This document shows positions 25,585-35,631 of a DNA stretch of 64,000 bases, piece after piece. Position 1 is the first letter of the stretch. Each line of letters starts with the position of its first letter. The stretch comes from Bacteroidota bacterium. Its GTDB lineage: Bacteria > Bacteroidota > JABWAT01. Location of the stretch: assembly GCA_023151185.1 (NCBI GenBank), contig JAKLJL010000007.1, positions 62,001 through 126,000 on the forward strand, given 5' to 3'. The notes beneath the pieces are model-generated. The model did no database searches. It saw only the letters and a program-made list of their open reading frames with translations, and was not told the DNA's origin. Made by a program: the position numbers and the translations under genes.

Positions 25585-25615
25585 TTGAATCATTTTTCCG
25601 GAATCCCTACCTTTA
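25585..25615 (+). promoter_or_regulatory. Promoter for gap
   Basis: TTG (25585-25587), a 20-base spacer and TACCTTTA (25608-25615) fit TTG-N20-TAnnTTTG with one mismatch. The gap start lies 46 bases downstream with an AAAGGAG ribosome-binding site. Confidence 0.55.
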
Positions 25616-25628
25616 CGTCGCTTTATAA

Positions 25629-26729
<1,101 letters not shown>

Positions 26730-26753
26730 TTCTTTCCGGTTCTGATTCTGAAG

Positions 26754-26782
26754 GCCGTCCCCGAAAAGGACGGCTTTTTTTT
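26754..26782 (+). terminator. Intrinsic terminator after gap
   Basis: GCCGTCC (26754-26760) pairs with GGACGGC (26768-26774) and eight T residues follow. Confidence 0.9.
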
Positions 26783-26898
26783 GCCTTTTAACCGGATTCG
26801 GCCAACCACCAATGGCCACCCTGGTTTATCCTCTTACCTGCCTGAAATTTCCTTTTTTCCACTTTTAAAGCGATTTTTACCGTTTTAAAGGAAAATAA

Positions 26899-28218
26899 AT
26901 GCTGACATTGGGTGACGTTGCCTCGGAACTGCTGATCCTCGGGATTCTGATTCTTCTGAACGGGCTTTTTGCCATGGCTGAAATGGCGGTTATGTCTTCC
27001 AGAAAAGCCCGGCTTCAGCACCGGGCCGAAAACGGCGATTCCGGCGCAGAAAAGACACTCGAAGTACTCGGAGAACCCACCCGGTTCCTTTCCTCCATTC
27101 AGGTGGGCATTACCCTGATCGGCATTTTCACCGGGGCTTTCGGGGGAATTACCCTGACGGCTTTTATCAACCAGTATATCCGGTTAATTCCCGGTCTGGA
27201 ACCTTACAGCACCGGCATCAGCCTGGGGCTTGTCGTTGCCGGGATCGGGTACTTCTCTCTGGTCATGGGGGAGATTGTTCCGAAACGGATTGCCATCACC
27301 CATCCCGAAACACTTGCGTCCCGGCTGATTTTCCCCCTTCAGGCAGTTGGCCTGATCACCCGCCCGCTGATCTGGTTCCTGACTGTTTCAACCGAGCTGG
27401 TGTTAAAACTGCTCCGCATCCGACCGGATGAGAATCCGGGTGTGACCGAAGAAGAGATCAAGATGATGGTCAGGCAGGGTGCACGGGCGGGAGTTATCGA
27501 AGAGATGGAAGAGAATCTGGTCGAGAATGCCTTTAACCTGAATGACCTCAGAGTTTCGCAGATCATGACGCCGCGTCTCCAACTGGTCTGGCTGGATGTT
27601 CAGGACTCACCGGAGGTGAACAGAGAAAAAATTACCGGTTCAGGGTATTCCCGGTTTCTCGTTGCAGATGGTGACCCGGATCAGATTCGGGGAGTTGTCT
27701 CAGTCAACCGCCTGTTCAGCAGGAATGCCGGAACCGGCAGCGAGGATCTGAAATCGTGTCTTCAGGAAGCATTTTTTATTCCTGAACACCTGCTGGTTTC
27801 TGATCTGATGGTAAAACTGAAGGAAAACGGCCAGCACCTTGCTGTAGTTGTCGATGAATATGGAAGTGTGCAGGGGCTCGTCACCCTGACTGATATCGTT
27901 CTGACCTTAGTCGGGGATTCTGCCACCGATCCGGAAACCGGACATCCAGGAGTGGTAACCCGGGCAGACGGAAGCTGGCTGGTTGACGGTATGCTTCCCT
28001 TTCATGAATTTTCGGAACTGGCAGAACTTCCTGAAACTGATGAGGAATGGGAGGGATTTAATACCGTCGGCGGTTTTGTCCTGAACCACCTTGGTAAAAT
28101 TCCGGCTGAAGGAGATCTGTTCGATTCGGCTGGATTCCGCTTTGAAGTTGTAGATATGGACGGCCGCCGGATCGACAAATTGCTCGTCACCCGGCTTGCA
28201 GAACCCGGCCGGGATTAA
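26899..28218 (+). CDS. CNNM/CorC-HlyC family membrane protein with CBS pair
   Basis: This 439-aa protein starts with a DUF21 (CNNM transmembrane) domain of four hydrophobic segments with L-L-N-G-L-F-A-M-A-E-M-A and G-E-I-V-P-K-R. Next come a CBS pair (about 215-335; V-S-Q-I-M-T-P-R and V-V-V-D-E-Y-G-S-V-Q-G-L-V-T-L-T-D) and a C-terminal CorC_HlyC domain ending in G-R-R-I-D-K-L. Members are linked to Mg2+ or other cation efflux; the old haemolysin name is misleading. It ends four bases inside the convergent REC-GAF gene. Confidence 0.9.
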   Translation: MLTLGDVASELLILGILILLNGLFAMAEMAVMSSRKARLQHRAENGDSGAEKTLEVLGEPTRFLSSIQVGITLIGIFTGAFGGITLTAFINQYIRLIPGLEPYSTGISLGLVVAGIGYFSLVMGEIVPKRIAITHPETLASRLIFPLQAVGLITRPLIWFLTVSTELVLKLLRIRPDENPGVTEEEIKMMVRQGARAGVIEEMEENLVENAFNLNDLRVSQIMTPRLQLVWLDVQDSPEVNREKITGSGYSRFLVADGDPDQIRGVVSVNRLFSRNAGTGSEDLKSCLQEAFFIPEHLLVSDLMVKLKENGQHLAVVVDEYGSVQGLVTLTDIVLTLVGDSATDPETGHPGVVTRADGSWLVDGMLPFHEFSELAELPETDEEWEGFNTVGGFVLNHLGKIPAEGDLFDSAGFRFEVVDMDGRRIDKLLVTRLAEPGRD

Positions 28219-29207
28219 TCCAGAAGGTTATCCCAGGATCCTTTTTTGTCTTTTTTCAATTCCATCCGGTAAACGTGGGCCAGAATGGCGGACATCTGCC
28301 GGACCAGTTTTTCCATGATCTCGAATTCGGCTTCCGTCATGAGCTGACTTTTATGCGAAACCAGAACTCCGAACACGTTTTGCTGGGCATAGTCGATGTT
28401 CGATCCCATCAGAAAGACCTTCTCTTTCACGTCAAACACAGGAAAAACCGCTTCACAGATCAGCCCGATTTCCTTCGCCCAGGTTTCATTGATCACCCGT
28501 GCTGAACGGAAGGCATTGTTGGTAAGAATACCCGATTTGTTATGCAGAAGTTCTGAAAGTGCATCCTGAGAATGAATCTCAATCTCATCCATCGGCAGTT
28601 CATAGCCAAAAACCCCGGCATGCGCCAGCTTGACCATTTTCCCTTCATCATCGGTCGTATCGGGAGTCTTAACCCAGAAGGATACGTTTTCGCATCCCAT
28701 AAACTGAAGAATTGCATTGACCAGCACATTGGCGACAATTGCCTGATTCTCTGACTTGCTCGATTCGGCAATCTTGTTGATCACCTTCTGTTTTTTCCGG
28801 CGGAGCTCCAGATCTTCCAGACTGTCATCCGGTATGGTATGCTGGTTTGAAATGTTGAGAAAAACCAGAGATTCCAGTTTGTCAAAATCGATAGGTTTGG
28901 TCACGTAATCCACCCCGCCGAGTTTTTTACCTTCAGACTCAAGAAAATTCGGAGGGAGTGAACTGATTACAATCATGGGGATTTTGGTAATAACCTTATC
29001 GGCCTTCACCGATTCAATAAAGGAAAAACCACCCTCACCGGGCATTAAAATATCGGTAATCACCAGATTGATCCGCCTGGTTTTTAAAATATTGATCCCC
29101 TGCTGGGCATTGTAGGCAAAATGGCATTGGTAGCCGGCCTTGGTCAGCCGTTTCCCGACAAGGACGTGGATTGTGGTATCATCATCAACAATCAGAATAT
29201 CTTTCAT
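28215..29207 (-). CDS. Response regulator: receiver plus GAF domain
   Basis: The 330-aa protein has an N-terminal receiver (D-I-L-I-V-D-D-D, acceptor Asp in V-I-T-D-I-L-M-P, K-P-I near 108), a charged helical linker (about 125-150), and a C-terminal region of about 170 residues with the alpha/beta pattern of a GAF domain (V-S-F-W-V-K, E-L-L-H-N-K-S-G-I-L-T-N-N, A-V-F-P-V-F, G-V-L-V-S-H-K-S-Q-L-M-T-E-A-E). No kinase, cyclase or DNA-binding output is present, so it may act by protein contact. No sensor kinase is adjacent. Confidence 0.8.
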   Translation of the reverse strand: MKDILIVDDDTTIHVLVGKRLTKAGYQCHFAYNAQQGINILKTRRINLVITDILMPGEGGFSFIESVKADKVITKIPMIVISSLPPNFLESEGKKLGGVDYVTKPIDFDKLESLVFLNISNQHTIPDDSLEDLELRRKKQKVINKIAESSKSENQAIVANVLVNAILQFMGCENVSFWVKTPDTTDDEGKMVKLAHAGVFGYELPMDEIEIHSQDALSELLHNKSGILTNNAFRSARVINETWAKEIGLICEAVFPVFDVKEKVFLMGSNIDYAQQNVFGVLVSHKSQLMTEAEFEIMEKLVRQMSAILAHVYRMELKKDKKGSWDNLLD

Positions 29208-29326
29208 GGGGATTCCTTCCTGATACTGTTAATATACTGCTTTTCCTGCACTCCGCAAACAGTTTTTTTCATGTTTATCAAAATCAGGGACTGGAAACAC
29301 AACTTTATAAATTGAAGTTTCATTTA

Positions 29327-29334
29327 TATCTTGC
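29327..29334 (+). promoter_or_regulatory. -7-like element TATCTTGC before ALDH7
   Basis: TATCTTGC followed by AGG resembles the element before the NhaD-like permease. It lies 34 bases before the start, which has AAAGGAACG as ribosome-binding site. No TTG stands at the usual spacing. Confidence 0.35.
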
Positions 29335-29368
29335 AGGCTGACGTTTTAAGTACAGAAAAGGAACGACC

Positions 29369-30901
29369 ATGCAAGATTTTTTAAAAACTCTCGGACTTGA
29401 GGCTGAGAATTCGGGTGTCTCGACCGGACTAAACTGGCTTCCGGTTGACAAAACCCGGCAGACAGCCATTCATTCACCGGTAGACGGTTCCCTGATCGGA
29501 AAATTGAATAAAGGCGGTGCGGCAGAATATGACCAGGTTCTGGCTACCGCTGAAAAGGCTTTTCAGACCTGGCGTCTGATTCCCGCCCCAAAGCGGGGAG
29601 AGATTGTACGGCAGATCGGAAACGTCCTTCGTGAAAATAAACGGCCCCTGGGGCAGTTGGTTTCCTATGAAATGGGTAAATCTCTGCAGGAAGGTATGGG
29701 TGAAGTCCAGGAAATGATCGATATCTGTGATTTTGCCGTCGGGCTGTCACGTCAGCTTTACGGCCTGACCATTGCTTCTGAACGGCCTAACCACCGGATG
29801 ATGGAAACCTGGCAGCCGCTTGGAATCGTCGGCGTGATTACTTCTTTTAACTTCCCGGTTGCAGTCTGGGCCTGGAATGCTATGCTGGCTGCTGTTTGCG
29901 GCGATGTAGTCATCTGGAAGCCTTCGCACAAAACACCGCTTTCTGCAGTTGCCACCCAGAAACTCCTTGCCGGTGTCCTGAAAGAAAATCAGGTTCCCGA
30001 GGGAGTATTCAGCCTGATTACCGGCGATACCCGTGATATTTCAGAAAGACTGACTCTGGATCACCGGGTTCCCCTGATTTCCGCAACCGGGTCAACCCGG
30101 ATGGGGAAACTCGTCGGCAGGGCCTGCGCCGACCGGTTTGCACGGACCATTCTGGAACTTGGCGGAAACAATGCCATTATCCTGTCTCAGGAAGCTGATC
30201 TGAAACTGGCCCTTCCGGCAATTGTTTTCGGTGCAGTCGGTACCGCCGGGCAGCGGTGCACCACAACCCGCCGTCTGATTGTTCATGACTCCATTTACGA
30301 TTCCGTCCGCGAAAAACTGGTAACTGCCTATTCAAGTCTTAAAATCGGTAATCCGCTGGATGAGAAAAACCATGTCGGACCCCTGATTGATCTGGATGCA
30401 GTAAAAACGATGCAGGCTGCACTTGTAAGCCTGAAAAATCAGGGCGGCAAGGTTATTTTTGGTGGTGACGTTCTATCCGGACCGGGATATGAAACCGGCA
30501 CTTACGTCCGACCGGCAATTTGTGAAGCTGAAAACAGCTATCCCATTGTTCAGGAAGAAACCTTTGCCCCGATTTTGTACCTCATCCGGTACAAGTCCAT
30601 CGAAGAGGCTATTGCACTTCAGAACGGCGTTCAGCAGGGACTCAGCTCAGCCATTTTCACCAACAACATGCGGGAAATGGAAAAATTCCTGTCACCTGCG
30701 GGCAGTGACTGCGGGATCGCCAATGTAAACATCGGAACCTCAGGCGCTGAAATCGGCGGGGCTTTCGGCGGAGAAAAAGAAACCGGCGGCGGCCGTGAAT
30801 CCGGTTCAGATTCATGGAAGATCTATATGCGCCGGCAAACCGTGACCGTCAATTACGGAACCACGATTCCGCTTGCCCAGGGTATAAAATTCGACCTGTA
30901 A
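29369..30901 (+). CDS. Aldehyde dehydrogenase, ALDH7 (aminoadipate-semialdehyde type)
   Basis: The 510-aa enzyme has the ALDH7 pattern: G-V-I-T-S-F-N-F-P-V-A-V-W-A-W-N, W-K-P-S, G-S-T-R-M-G-K, L-E-L-G-G-N-N with the general-base Glu, catalytic Cys297 in A-G-Q-R-C-T-T-T-R-R, and G-T-S-G-A-E-I-G-G-A-F-G-G-E-K near the end. ALDH7 members oxidise alpha-aminoadipic semialdehyde in lysine catabolism and other aldehydes under osmotic or oxidative stress. No other lysine-degradation gene is in the window. A strong terminator follows. Confidence 0.9.
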   Translation: MQDFLKTLGLEAENSGVSTGLNWLPVDKTRQTAIHSPVDGSLIGKLNKGGAAEYDQVLATAEKAFQTWRLIPAPKRGEIVRQIGNVLRENKRPLGQLVSYEMGKSLQEGMGEVQEMIDICDFAVGLSRQLYGLTIASERPNHRMMETWQPLGIVGVITSFNFPVAVWAWNAMLAAVCGDVVIWKPSHKTPLSAVATQKLLAGVLKENQVPEGVFSLITGDTRDISERLTLDHRVPLISATGSTRMGKLVGRACADRFARTILELGGNNAIILSQEADLKLALPAIVFGAVGTAGQRCTTTRRLIVHDSIYDSVREKLVTAYSSLKIGNPLDEKNHVGPLIDLDAVKTMQAALVSLKNQGGKVIFGGDVLSGPGYETGTYVRPAICEAENSYPIVQEETFAPILYLIRYKSIEEAIALQNGVQQGLSSAIFTNNMREMEKFLSPAGSDCGIANVNIGTSGAEIGGAFGGEKETGGGRESGSDSWKIYMRRQTVTVNYGTTIPLAQGIKFDL

Positions 30902-30912
30902 CCCTGATTTTC

Positions 30913-30955
30913 TGCCGGATCCGGAGGAACAGAATCCCGGATCCGGCATTTTTTT
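30913..30955 (+). terminator. Intrinsic terminator after ALDH7
   Basis: TGCCGGATCCGG (30913-30924) pairs perfectly with CCGGATCCGGCA (30937-30948), followed by seven T residues. Confidence 0.92.
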
Positions 30956-30998
30956 CGTTTTCCTTTCACTTCCTTTTCTCCTGTTTCCGGATAGTACC

Positions 30999-32042
30999 AT
31001 GCGAATCCTGCTGCTTCTGCCCGCTGCTTTTTTGTATTTTGCCTGCTCTGATCCCCAAAAAGATACCCCGGTTACCGGCCTGGTCCCTGATGGTTACACA
31101 TTAGTCTGGCAGGATGAATTTTCGGGTTCTGAACCGGACCTGTCGAAATGGAGTTATGAAACCGGAACCGGTGTCAACGGAGATTTTGGAACCGGTCAAC
31201 TGGACCGGGCAACTTCCCGTCCTGAAAATATTTCGGTGCTTACCGGAATCTCCGGGGCAGATGGCGGTTGTCTGGCTATTACCCTGCGGAAGGAAGTTTA
31301 CCTGGACCGCACCTATACCTCGGGCAGACTGACCACTTCAGGAAAAGGCGCCTGGGGTCCCGGCTACCGGATCGAAGCCCGGATCAAACCGGACGGAATC
31401 CGGTACAAGGGTCAGGGATTTGCCTTTTGGATGATGCCCGCAGAAAAACCGCCCGGTCAACCGGCTGTTATGTGGCCCCAGGGTGGTGAAGTTGATATTA
31501 TGGAATACGTCGGCTCCATTCCCTTTCACAATCTGGGATCCGTTCATTACGCCTGGCAATATCTCGAAAACCAGTATGCAGACTGGAATCACGGCCATCA
31601 GGGCGCTTATTTTTCCTTTTCGTCGGGTGATGTTCCGGTGACTGCACCTGGCTGGGGAGGGTACCCGGTAACCGGTGAAAATGCGTCGGCAGGATCGCAG
31701 GGCTGGCACCGGTACGCGGTTGACTGGTTCGCAGACCGGATGGAATTCCTGGTCGATGAAAAAGTCTATCACATTCACTGGTTCGAAGACGGGAGCGGGT
31801 TTCCCGGAAAAGACGGGCAGGATAAAACTGAACTGAAAACAGTTTCCGGCAGACGGATCCTGGTTTCAGAGTACAGTCATCATTTTGCCGAGTGGAAGCC
31901 ATTTGCCCACACCTTTTACCTCATCCTCAGTGCAGGTGTCGGAGGAAGCGATCAGAAAACTTACGGGGGAGCCATTACAGCCGATGCCGTTTTTCCGGCA
32001 TCGGTTTATGTGGATTGGGTGCGGGTGGCAAAACGGAACTGA
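30999..32042 (+). CDS. GH16 family glycoside hydrolase lipoprotein
   Basis: A lipoprotein signal ends in lipobox F-A-C (Cys16). W-Q-D-E-F-S-G-S opens the GH16 jelly roll. The catalytic motif is G-G-E-V-D-I-M-E-Y (nucleophile Glu164, Asp166, acid/base Glu169). Later W-H-R-Y-A-V-D-W and V-Y-V-D-W-V-R-V-A complete the fold. The extra Met between Ile and the second Glu is typical of laminarinase-type (beta-1,3-glucanase) GH16 enzymes. It would sit on the outer-membrane or periplasmic face. Length of 347 aa suits a single-domain enzyme. The gene ends six bases from the convergent DUF5686 gene. Confidence 0.9.
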   Translation: MRILLLLPAAFLYFACSDPQKDTPVTGLVPDGYTLVWQDEFSGSEPDLSKWSYETGTGVNGDFGTGQLDRATSRPENISVLTGISGADGGCLAITLRKEVYLDRTYTSGRLTTSGKGAWGPGYRIEARIKPDGIRYKGQGFAFWMMPAEKPPGQPAVMWPQGGEVDIMEYVGSIPFHNLGSVHYAWQYLENQYADWNHGHQGAYFSFSSGDVPVTAPGWGGYPVTGENASAGSQGWHRYAVDWFADRMEFLVDEKVYHIHWFEDGSGFPGKDGQDKTELKTVSGRRILVSEYSHHFAEWKPFAHTFYLILSAGVGGSDQKTYGGAITADAVFPASVYVDWVRVAKRN

Positions 32043-32048
32043 TACCGG

Positions 32049-34508
32049 TTAAAACAGGCTTGACAGTCCGACGGTGGTGATCCAGTCTTTTCGGGAGGTG
32101 TAGGTTACATCCAGTTTCAAAAATCCGAATATACGGGAAAGGCCACCATAAACTTCCCAATATGGTTTTTTAACTGTAAATAGTCCGGAAGAACCCGAAA
32201 TCTGACGGGATGCAGCCCAGGCAGCACCGGTATTCACTTCAATTGCCTTTTCAGCCAGCCAGTCCAGATACATCCACTGGAAGGGAACACTCCGCCAGTT
32301 ATGTTCCGCCCAGAGTGTTGCAACCCGGTCTCCCCCAAGTTCCCAGGGTTTCAATCCGTTGAAGACTCCGGGAACCGACACCAGATCCAGTGCAGTCGAC
32401 GGAGTGAACATCTGGCGCAGATCCGGTTTTCCGAAAGCACCATAAACTTCAGTACGGAGCAGGAGATAAGGAGCCAGAAAATTTTCGGAATACAGGGTTT
32501 TCAGTCTCACCTGCCCGGCAAGCATGACCGTGGAATATGAGAAATCACTTCCTGAAAGCCGGTTAGACCAGGTTGTTTTAACTAAAAACCCATTTTGACG
32601 GACTACCGACAATCCGGTTGGGTCATCACCCCAAAGGACCTGAAGCCCGGCTTTGCTATCCCAGCCCTCCTTTACAATCGGATTTATTCTGTAGTTGGTT
32701 TTCCGGTTGAAAAGCGAGACCAGAGAATGGGCCCGTTCATTCCGGATCTGTTCACCGGTCAGGTCGAACCGGATGGAAAGTGAATCTGTGAAAAAGTAAG
32801 AAAAGCCTCCGGTAAGACCGGTGTTCAGCGTATAATTCCAGGGGTCGCTTCCCAGAACGGTATGAAGGACAGAGACCTCGACCGGATCATGGACAGACTG
32901 AAAAGGATAAGGTTTTACCTGCCGGTACAGGGTTAAATCCATCCGGTCCAGAAAATCTGGTCCCAGGTACCAGCCTCCGGTCAGGCTCCCTTCGGGCTGT
33001 TTCAGTGAAAAGGCATACCCGGCTTCACCCCGGTAAAACCAGGGCGAGGAAAGGGAGTCAAACTCAATTTTCAGCCCGGCATACGGTCCTTCAACCCGGT
33101 TATTGCGGAACGAGGTATAAGACCCGATAAAATCGGACACTTTCCCGCCAAAATCCTTTTCCTTTTTTTGCTCAGAGCCAAAATCGACTTCTGCCATTCC
33201 GCTGAGGACACCTTTCGGTTTGATGAGATCTTCCAGAATTTTTGTCGAGTCAAGATCCTTGAAAGCCGCAATTTCCAGTTCAGAAAGCGGGACCGGGCGC
33301 AGGGTATCTTCAAGCGTAGCAGCAAATTCTGCCGGTTTTTCTGCCGGAGTGACCCGGGCCCATTTTTCATCGGGTTTATTCTTTGTCCGCCGTTTTTTAA
33401 TCCAGTCAGGGTAGGATGCCTTCGTAGTGGTATCGGTCGTGTATCCGCCAAAAGCAGATTTTCTGGCTGCCCGGACTGACCCCGGAATTTCGCCGTTCAC
33501 TTTAACAGAGTGCATCACATACGTCTGGGAAACCTCAATTTTATCGAGAGAAATTAACCCGCCAAAGTTCACTTCAAAGCCGGCAGAAGAGTTGGTGACC
33601 TGCGGAATCCAGAATCCGTTATACTCTGTAAAAGTTTGTTTGTAATTCATCGAAAATTCCTCCAGGTAGGGAATTTTAACCCCTTCACTGGCCGAGAGGT
33701 CAGCCCCGGCAAGTGCAAACCGTTCACCTTCAATGGTCAGTGTGCCACGGGTTAAAGCCAGAACTCTGCTTTTGGGAATTACAGAAATCAGATAAAAAGA
33801 CCGTGCCCCATCCGTCCGGGTATTCACCAGTTTATAGTCGTAATAATCGAAGGCATCACCAGCCAGCGGAAGGATAATCGCCACTTCATCTCCAAAGTTG
33901 AGCTTATCCCCGGTCAGGTCTATGAACTGATTCAATGTCGGCGCCTGCATCCCGCTGGTTTTTATATTTTCTGTTTTCCTGACCGACCGGACAAATTCCT
34001 TCAGAGGCTTCCCCGTTTCCTGAACTCCATCCAGAAAGGTTTCCTGAACAAAGGCCATTTTCCCGCCGGATTTCATCCAGACCTTGGAGTAGGCCCCAAA
34101 AGAAAAGGAGTTTAAACCCCTGACATTTTCTTCTTTATTCCGGATTGCGGCCCGGATGATGGCCACGGCCGGATCTTCGCTGGCATTGACAGTCACTTCG
34201 GGAAGTAGAATATCCATGGGCTGAAGAGCATGGTTCAGAACACCCGGTTTGCCGAGGTGAAAGCCGACCGTATCTGTTTTATAGCCCACATAGCTGACAA
34301 TCAGTGCATGATCTCCCGGCGGAAGGTCAAGTAAATAGTTACCATCCTCATTGGTGATCGTGCCGGAGGTGGTTCCCAGAAGACGGATGGTTGCTGCAAT
34401 CAGTGGTTCACCTGACCGGGCATCGGTGATTTTGCCGGTTAAATGATGGGTGGCTGCAGATGAGCCCGAAGCAGTCAGGGTCAGAATCAGGGACAGGAAC
34501 AAACTCAT
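32049..34508 (-). CDS. DUF5686-type outer-membrane protein with carboxypeptidase-regulatory N-domain
   Basis: A signal peptide (ending S-S-A-A) leads into a CarboxypepD_reg-like domain (H-L-T-G-K-I-T-D-A-R-S-G-E-P-L-I-A-A-T-I, G-N-Y-L-L-D-L, V-S-Y-V-G-Y). The remaining 700 residues match the Bacteroidota DUF5686 family: A-x-x-I-I-R-A-A-I-x-N-K-E-E-N, a plug-like middle and a beta-rich C-terminus ending with aromatic F. Function is unknown. It is 62 bases downstream of the ketosamine-kinase gene on the same strand. Confidence 0.82.
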   Translation of the reverse strand: MSLFLSLILTLTASGSSAATHHLTGKITDARSGEPLIAATIRLLGTTSGTITNEDGNYLLDLPPGDHALIVSYVGYKTDTVGFHLGKPGVLNHALQPMDILLPEVTVNASEDPAVAIIRAAIRNKEENVRGLNSFSFGAYSKVWMKSGGKMAFVQETFLDGVQETGKPLKEFVRSVRKTENIKTSGMQAPTLNQFIDLTGDKLNFGDEVAIILPLAGDAFDYYDYKLVNTRTDGARSFYLISVIPKSRVLALTRGTLTIEGERFALAGADLSASEGVKIPYLEEFSMNYKQTFTEYNGFWIPQVTNSSAGFEVNFGGLISLDKIEVSQTYVMHSVKVNGEIPGSVRAARKSAFGGYTTDTTTKASYPDWIKKRRTKNKPDEKWARVTPAEKPAEFAATLEDTLRPVPLSELEIAAFKDLDSTKILEDLIKPKGVLSGMAEVDFGSEQKKEKDFGGKVSDFIGSYTSFRNNRVEGPYAGLKIEFDSLSSPWFYRGEAGYAFSLKQPEGSLTGGWYLGPDFLDRMDLTLYRQVKPYPFQSVHDPVEVSVLHTVLGSDPWNYTLNTGLTGGFSYFFTDSLSIRFDLTGEQIRNERAHSLVSLFNRKTNYRINPIVKEGWDSKAGLQVLWGDDPTGLSVVRQNGFLVKTTWSNRLSGSDFSYSTVMLAGQVRLKTLYSENFLAPYLLLRTEVYGAFGKPDLRQMFTPSTALDLVSVPGVFNGLKPWELGGDRVATLWAEHNWRSVPFQWMYLDWLAEKAIEVNTGAAWAASRQISGSSGLFTVKKPYWEVYGGLSRIFGFLKLDVTYTSRKDWITTVGLSSLF

Positions 34509-34570
34509 AGTTTTCTCAGATATTCCGGGTAAATTAATCTGCGCCGTTTACGGAAGATTCTCAGGAAAGG

Positions 34571-35455
34571 TTACCTGCCCTGGACATACCGGCGTAAAAC
34601 TCCAAGCACCTGATCCCGGTAACTGCCACCGAACAGCCGCACATGCAGCAGTAAATGATATAACTGTGAAAGGGGAATCCGGAATTCCCAGTCGTCTTCC
34701 AGATTCCATTCCCGGTGGTAGGACTGAAAAAAATTGCGGGGAAATCCGCCAAAAAGAAGTGCCATACCCAGATCGATTTCCCGATGGCCAAAATAAACAG
34801 CAGGATCAATCAGAACCGGATCCTGTCCGTCTGAGCAAAGAAAATTTCCTGACCACAAGTCACCGTGAATAAGTGATGGAGCCTCCACGGGGAATCGGGG
34901 TTCTGACAGAAACCACCGGCTGAACTGAGTAAACAGACCGGCATCTGACGGGGAAAATAAACCGGAATCCCGGCAAAATCTGAACTCAGGTTCCAATCTG
35001 CGGTGAAAATAGAAATCGGTCCACGTTTCAGAAAACCGGTTATCCATGGGAATATTTCCGCACCAGGTTTGCACAGGATACCCAAACTGCGGGTTTGTGG
35101 TCCGGTGCAAACCGGCCAGACCCCGGGCAAAGTGATCCCAGAACTCACCCGATGGCATGACCTGATCAAACCATTCCATCAGTAAATAGGGTTCAGGCAC
35201 TGTACCTAACCCGATCACCCGTGGAACCCGCAGGGTATGGGTTTCTTCTATGGCTTTCAGTCCGGCCGCCTCACCGGAAAACTGCCCGGAGTAACCGGCA
35301 GCGGGGGTGGTTTTTAAAAACCAGCTAAAATTCCTGCCGGTGAGCCGGTAAACAGAATTCAGGGTACTGCCTGTTACCGGGTGGCAGGTTACCTGTTTTT
35401 CACCCGGAACCAAAACCTCCGGCCAGTTTAACATTGGAAACTCATTAGAATCCAA
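34571..35455 (-). CDS. Fructosamine/ketosamine-3-kinase family protein
   Basis: The 294-aa protein has the aminoglycoside-phosphotransferase fold of the FN3K family: F-L-K-T with the ATP-binding Lys, a G-E-A-A-G-L-K-A-I region, L-L-M-E-W-F, L-A-G-L-H-R, catalytic loop L-I-H-G-D-L-W-S-G-N and D-P-A-V-Y-F-G-H-R-E-I-D-L with the metal-binding Asp. It phosphorylates sugar-derived ketoamines on glycated proteins so that they break down. This is a protein-repair role in the cytoplasm. Confidence 0.9.
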   Translation of the reverse strand: MDSNEFPMLNWPEVLVPGEKQVTCHPVTGSTLNSVYRLTGRNFSWFLKTTPAAGYSGQFSGEAAGLKAIEETHTLRVPRVIGLGTVPEPYLLMEWFDQVMPSGEFWDHFARGLAGLHRTTNPQFGYPVQTWCGNIPMDNRFSETWTDFYFHRRLEPEFRFCRDSGLFSPSDAGLFTQFSRWFLSEPRFPVEAPSLIHGDLWSGNFLCSDGQDPVLIDPAVYFGHREIDLGMALLFGGFPRNFFQSYHREWNLEDDWEFRIPLSQLYHLLLHVRLFGGSYRDQVLGVLRRYVQGR

Positions 35456-35631
35456 AAAATAAATGACATTATTACCCGTAACTCTTATCTATATACCAAC
35501 CTGAAAATTTTCAGCTATCCAAAGGCTGTAAATTGGTGGGTACATTCGCAATCAACCATACATTCAGCAGATATAATACTCCGTAACTCCTTATTGAGGC
35601 TTATGTTGCTGACAACAAACCAGGAGAAACC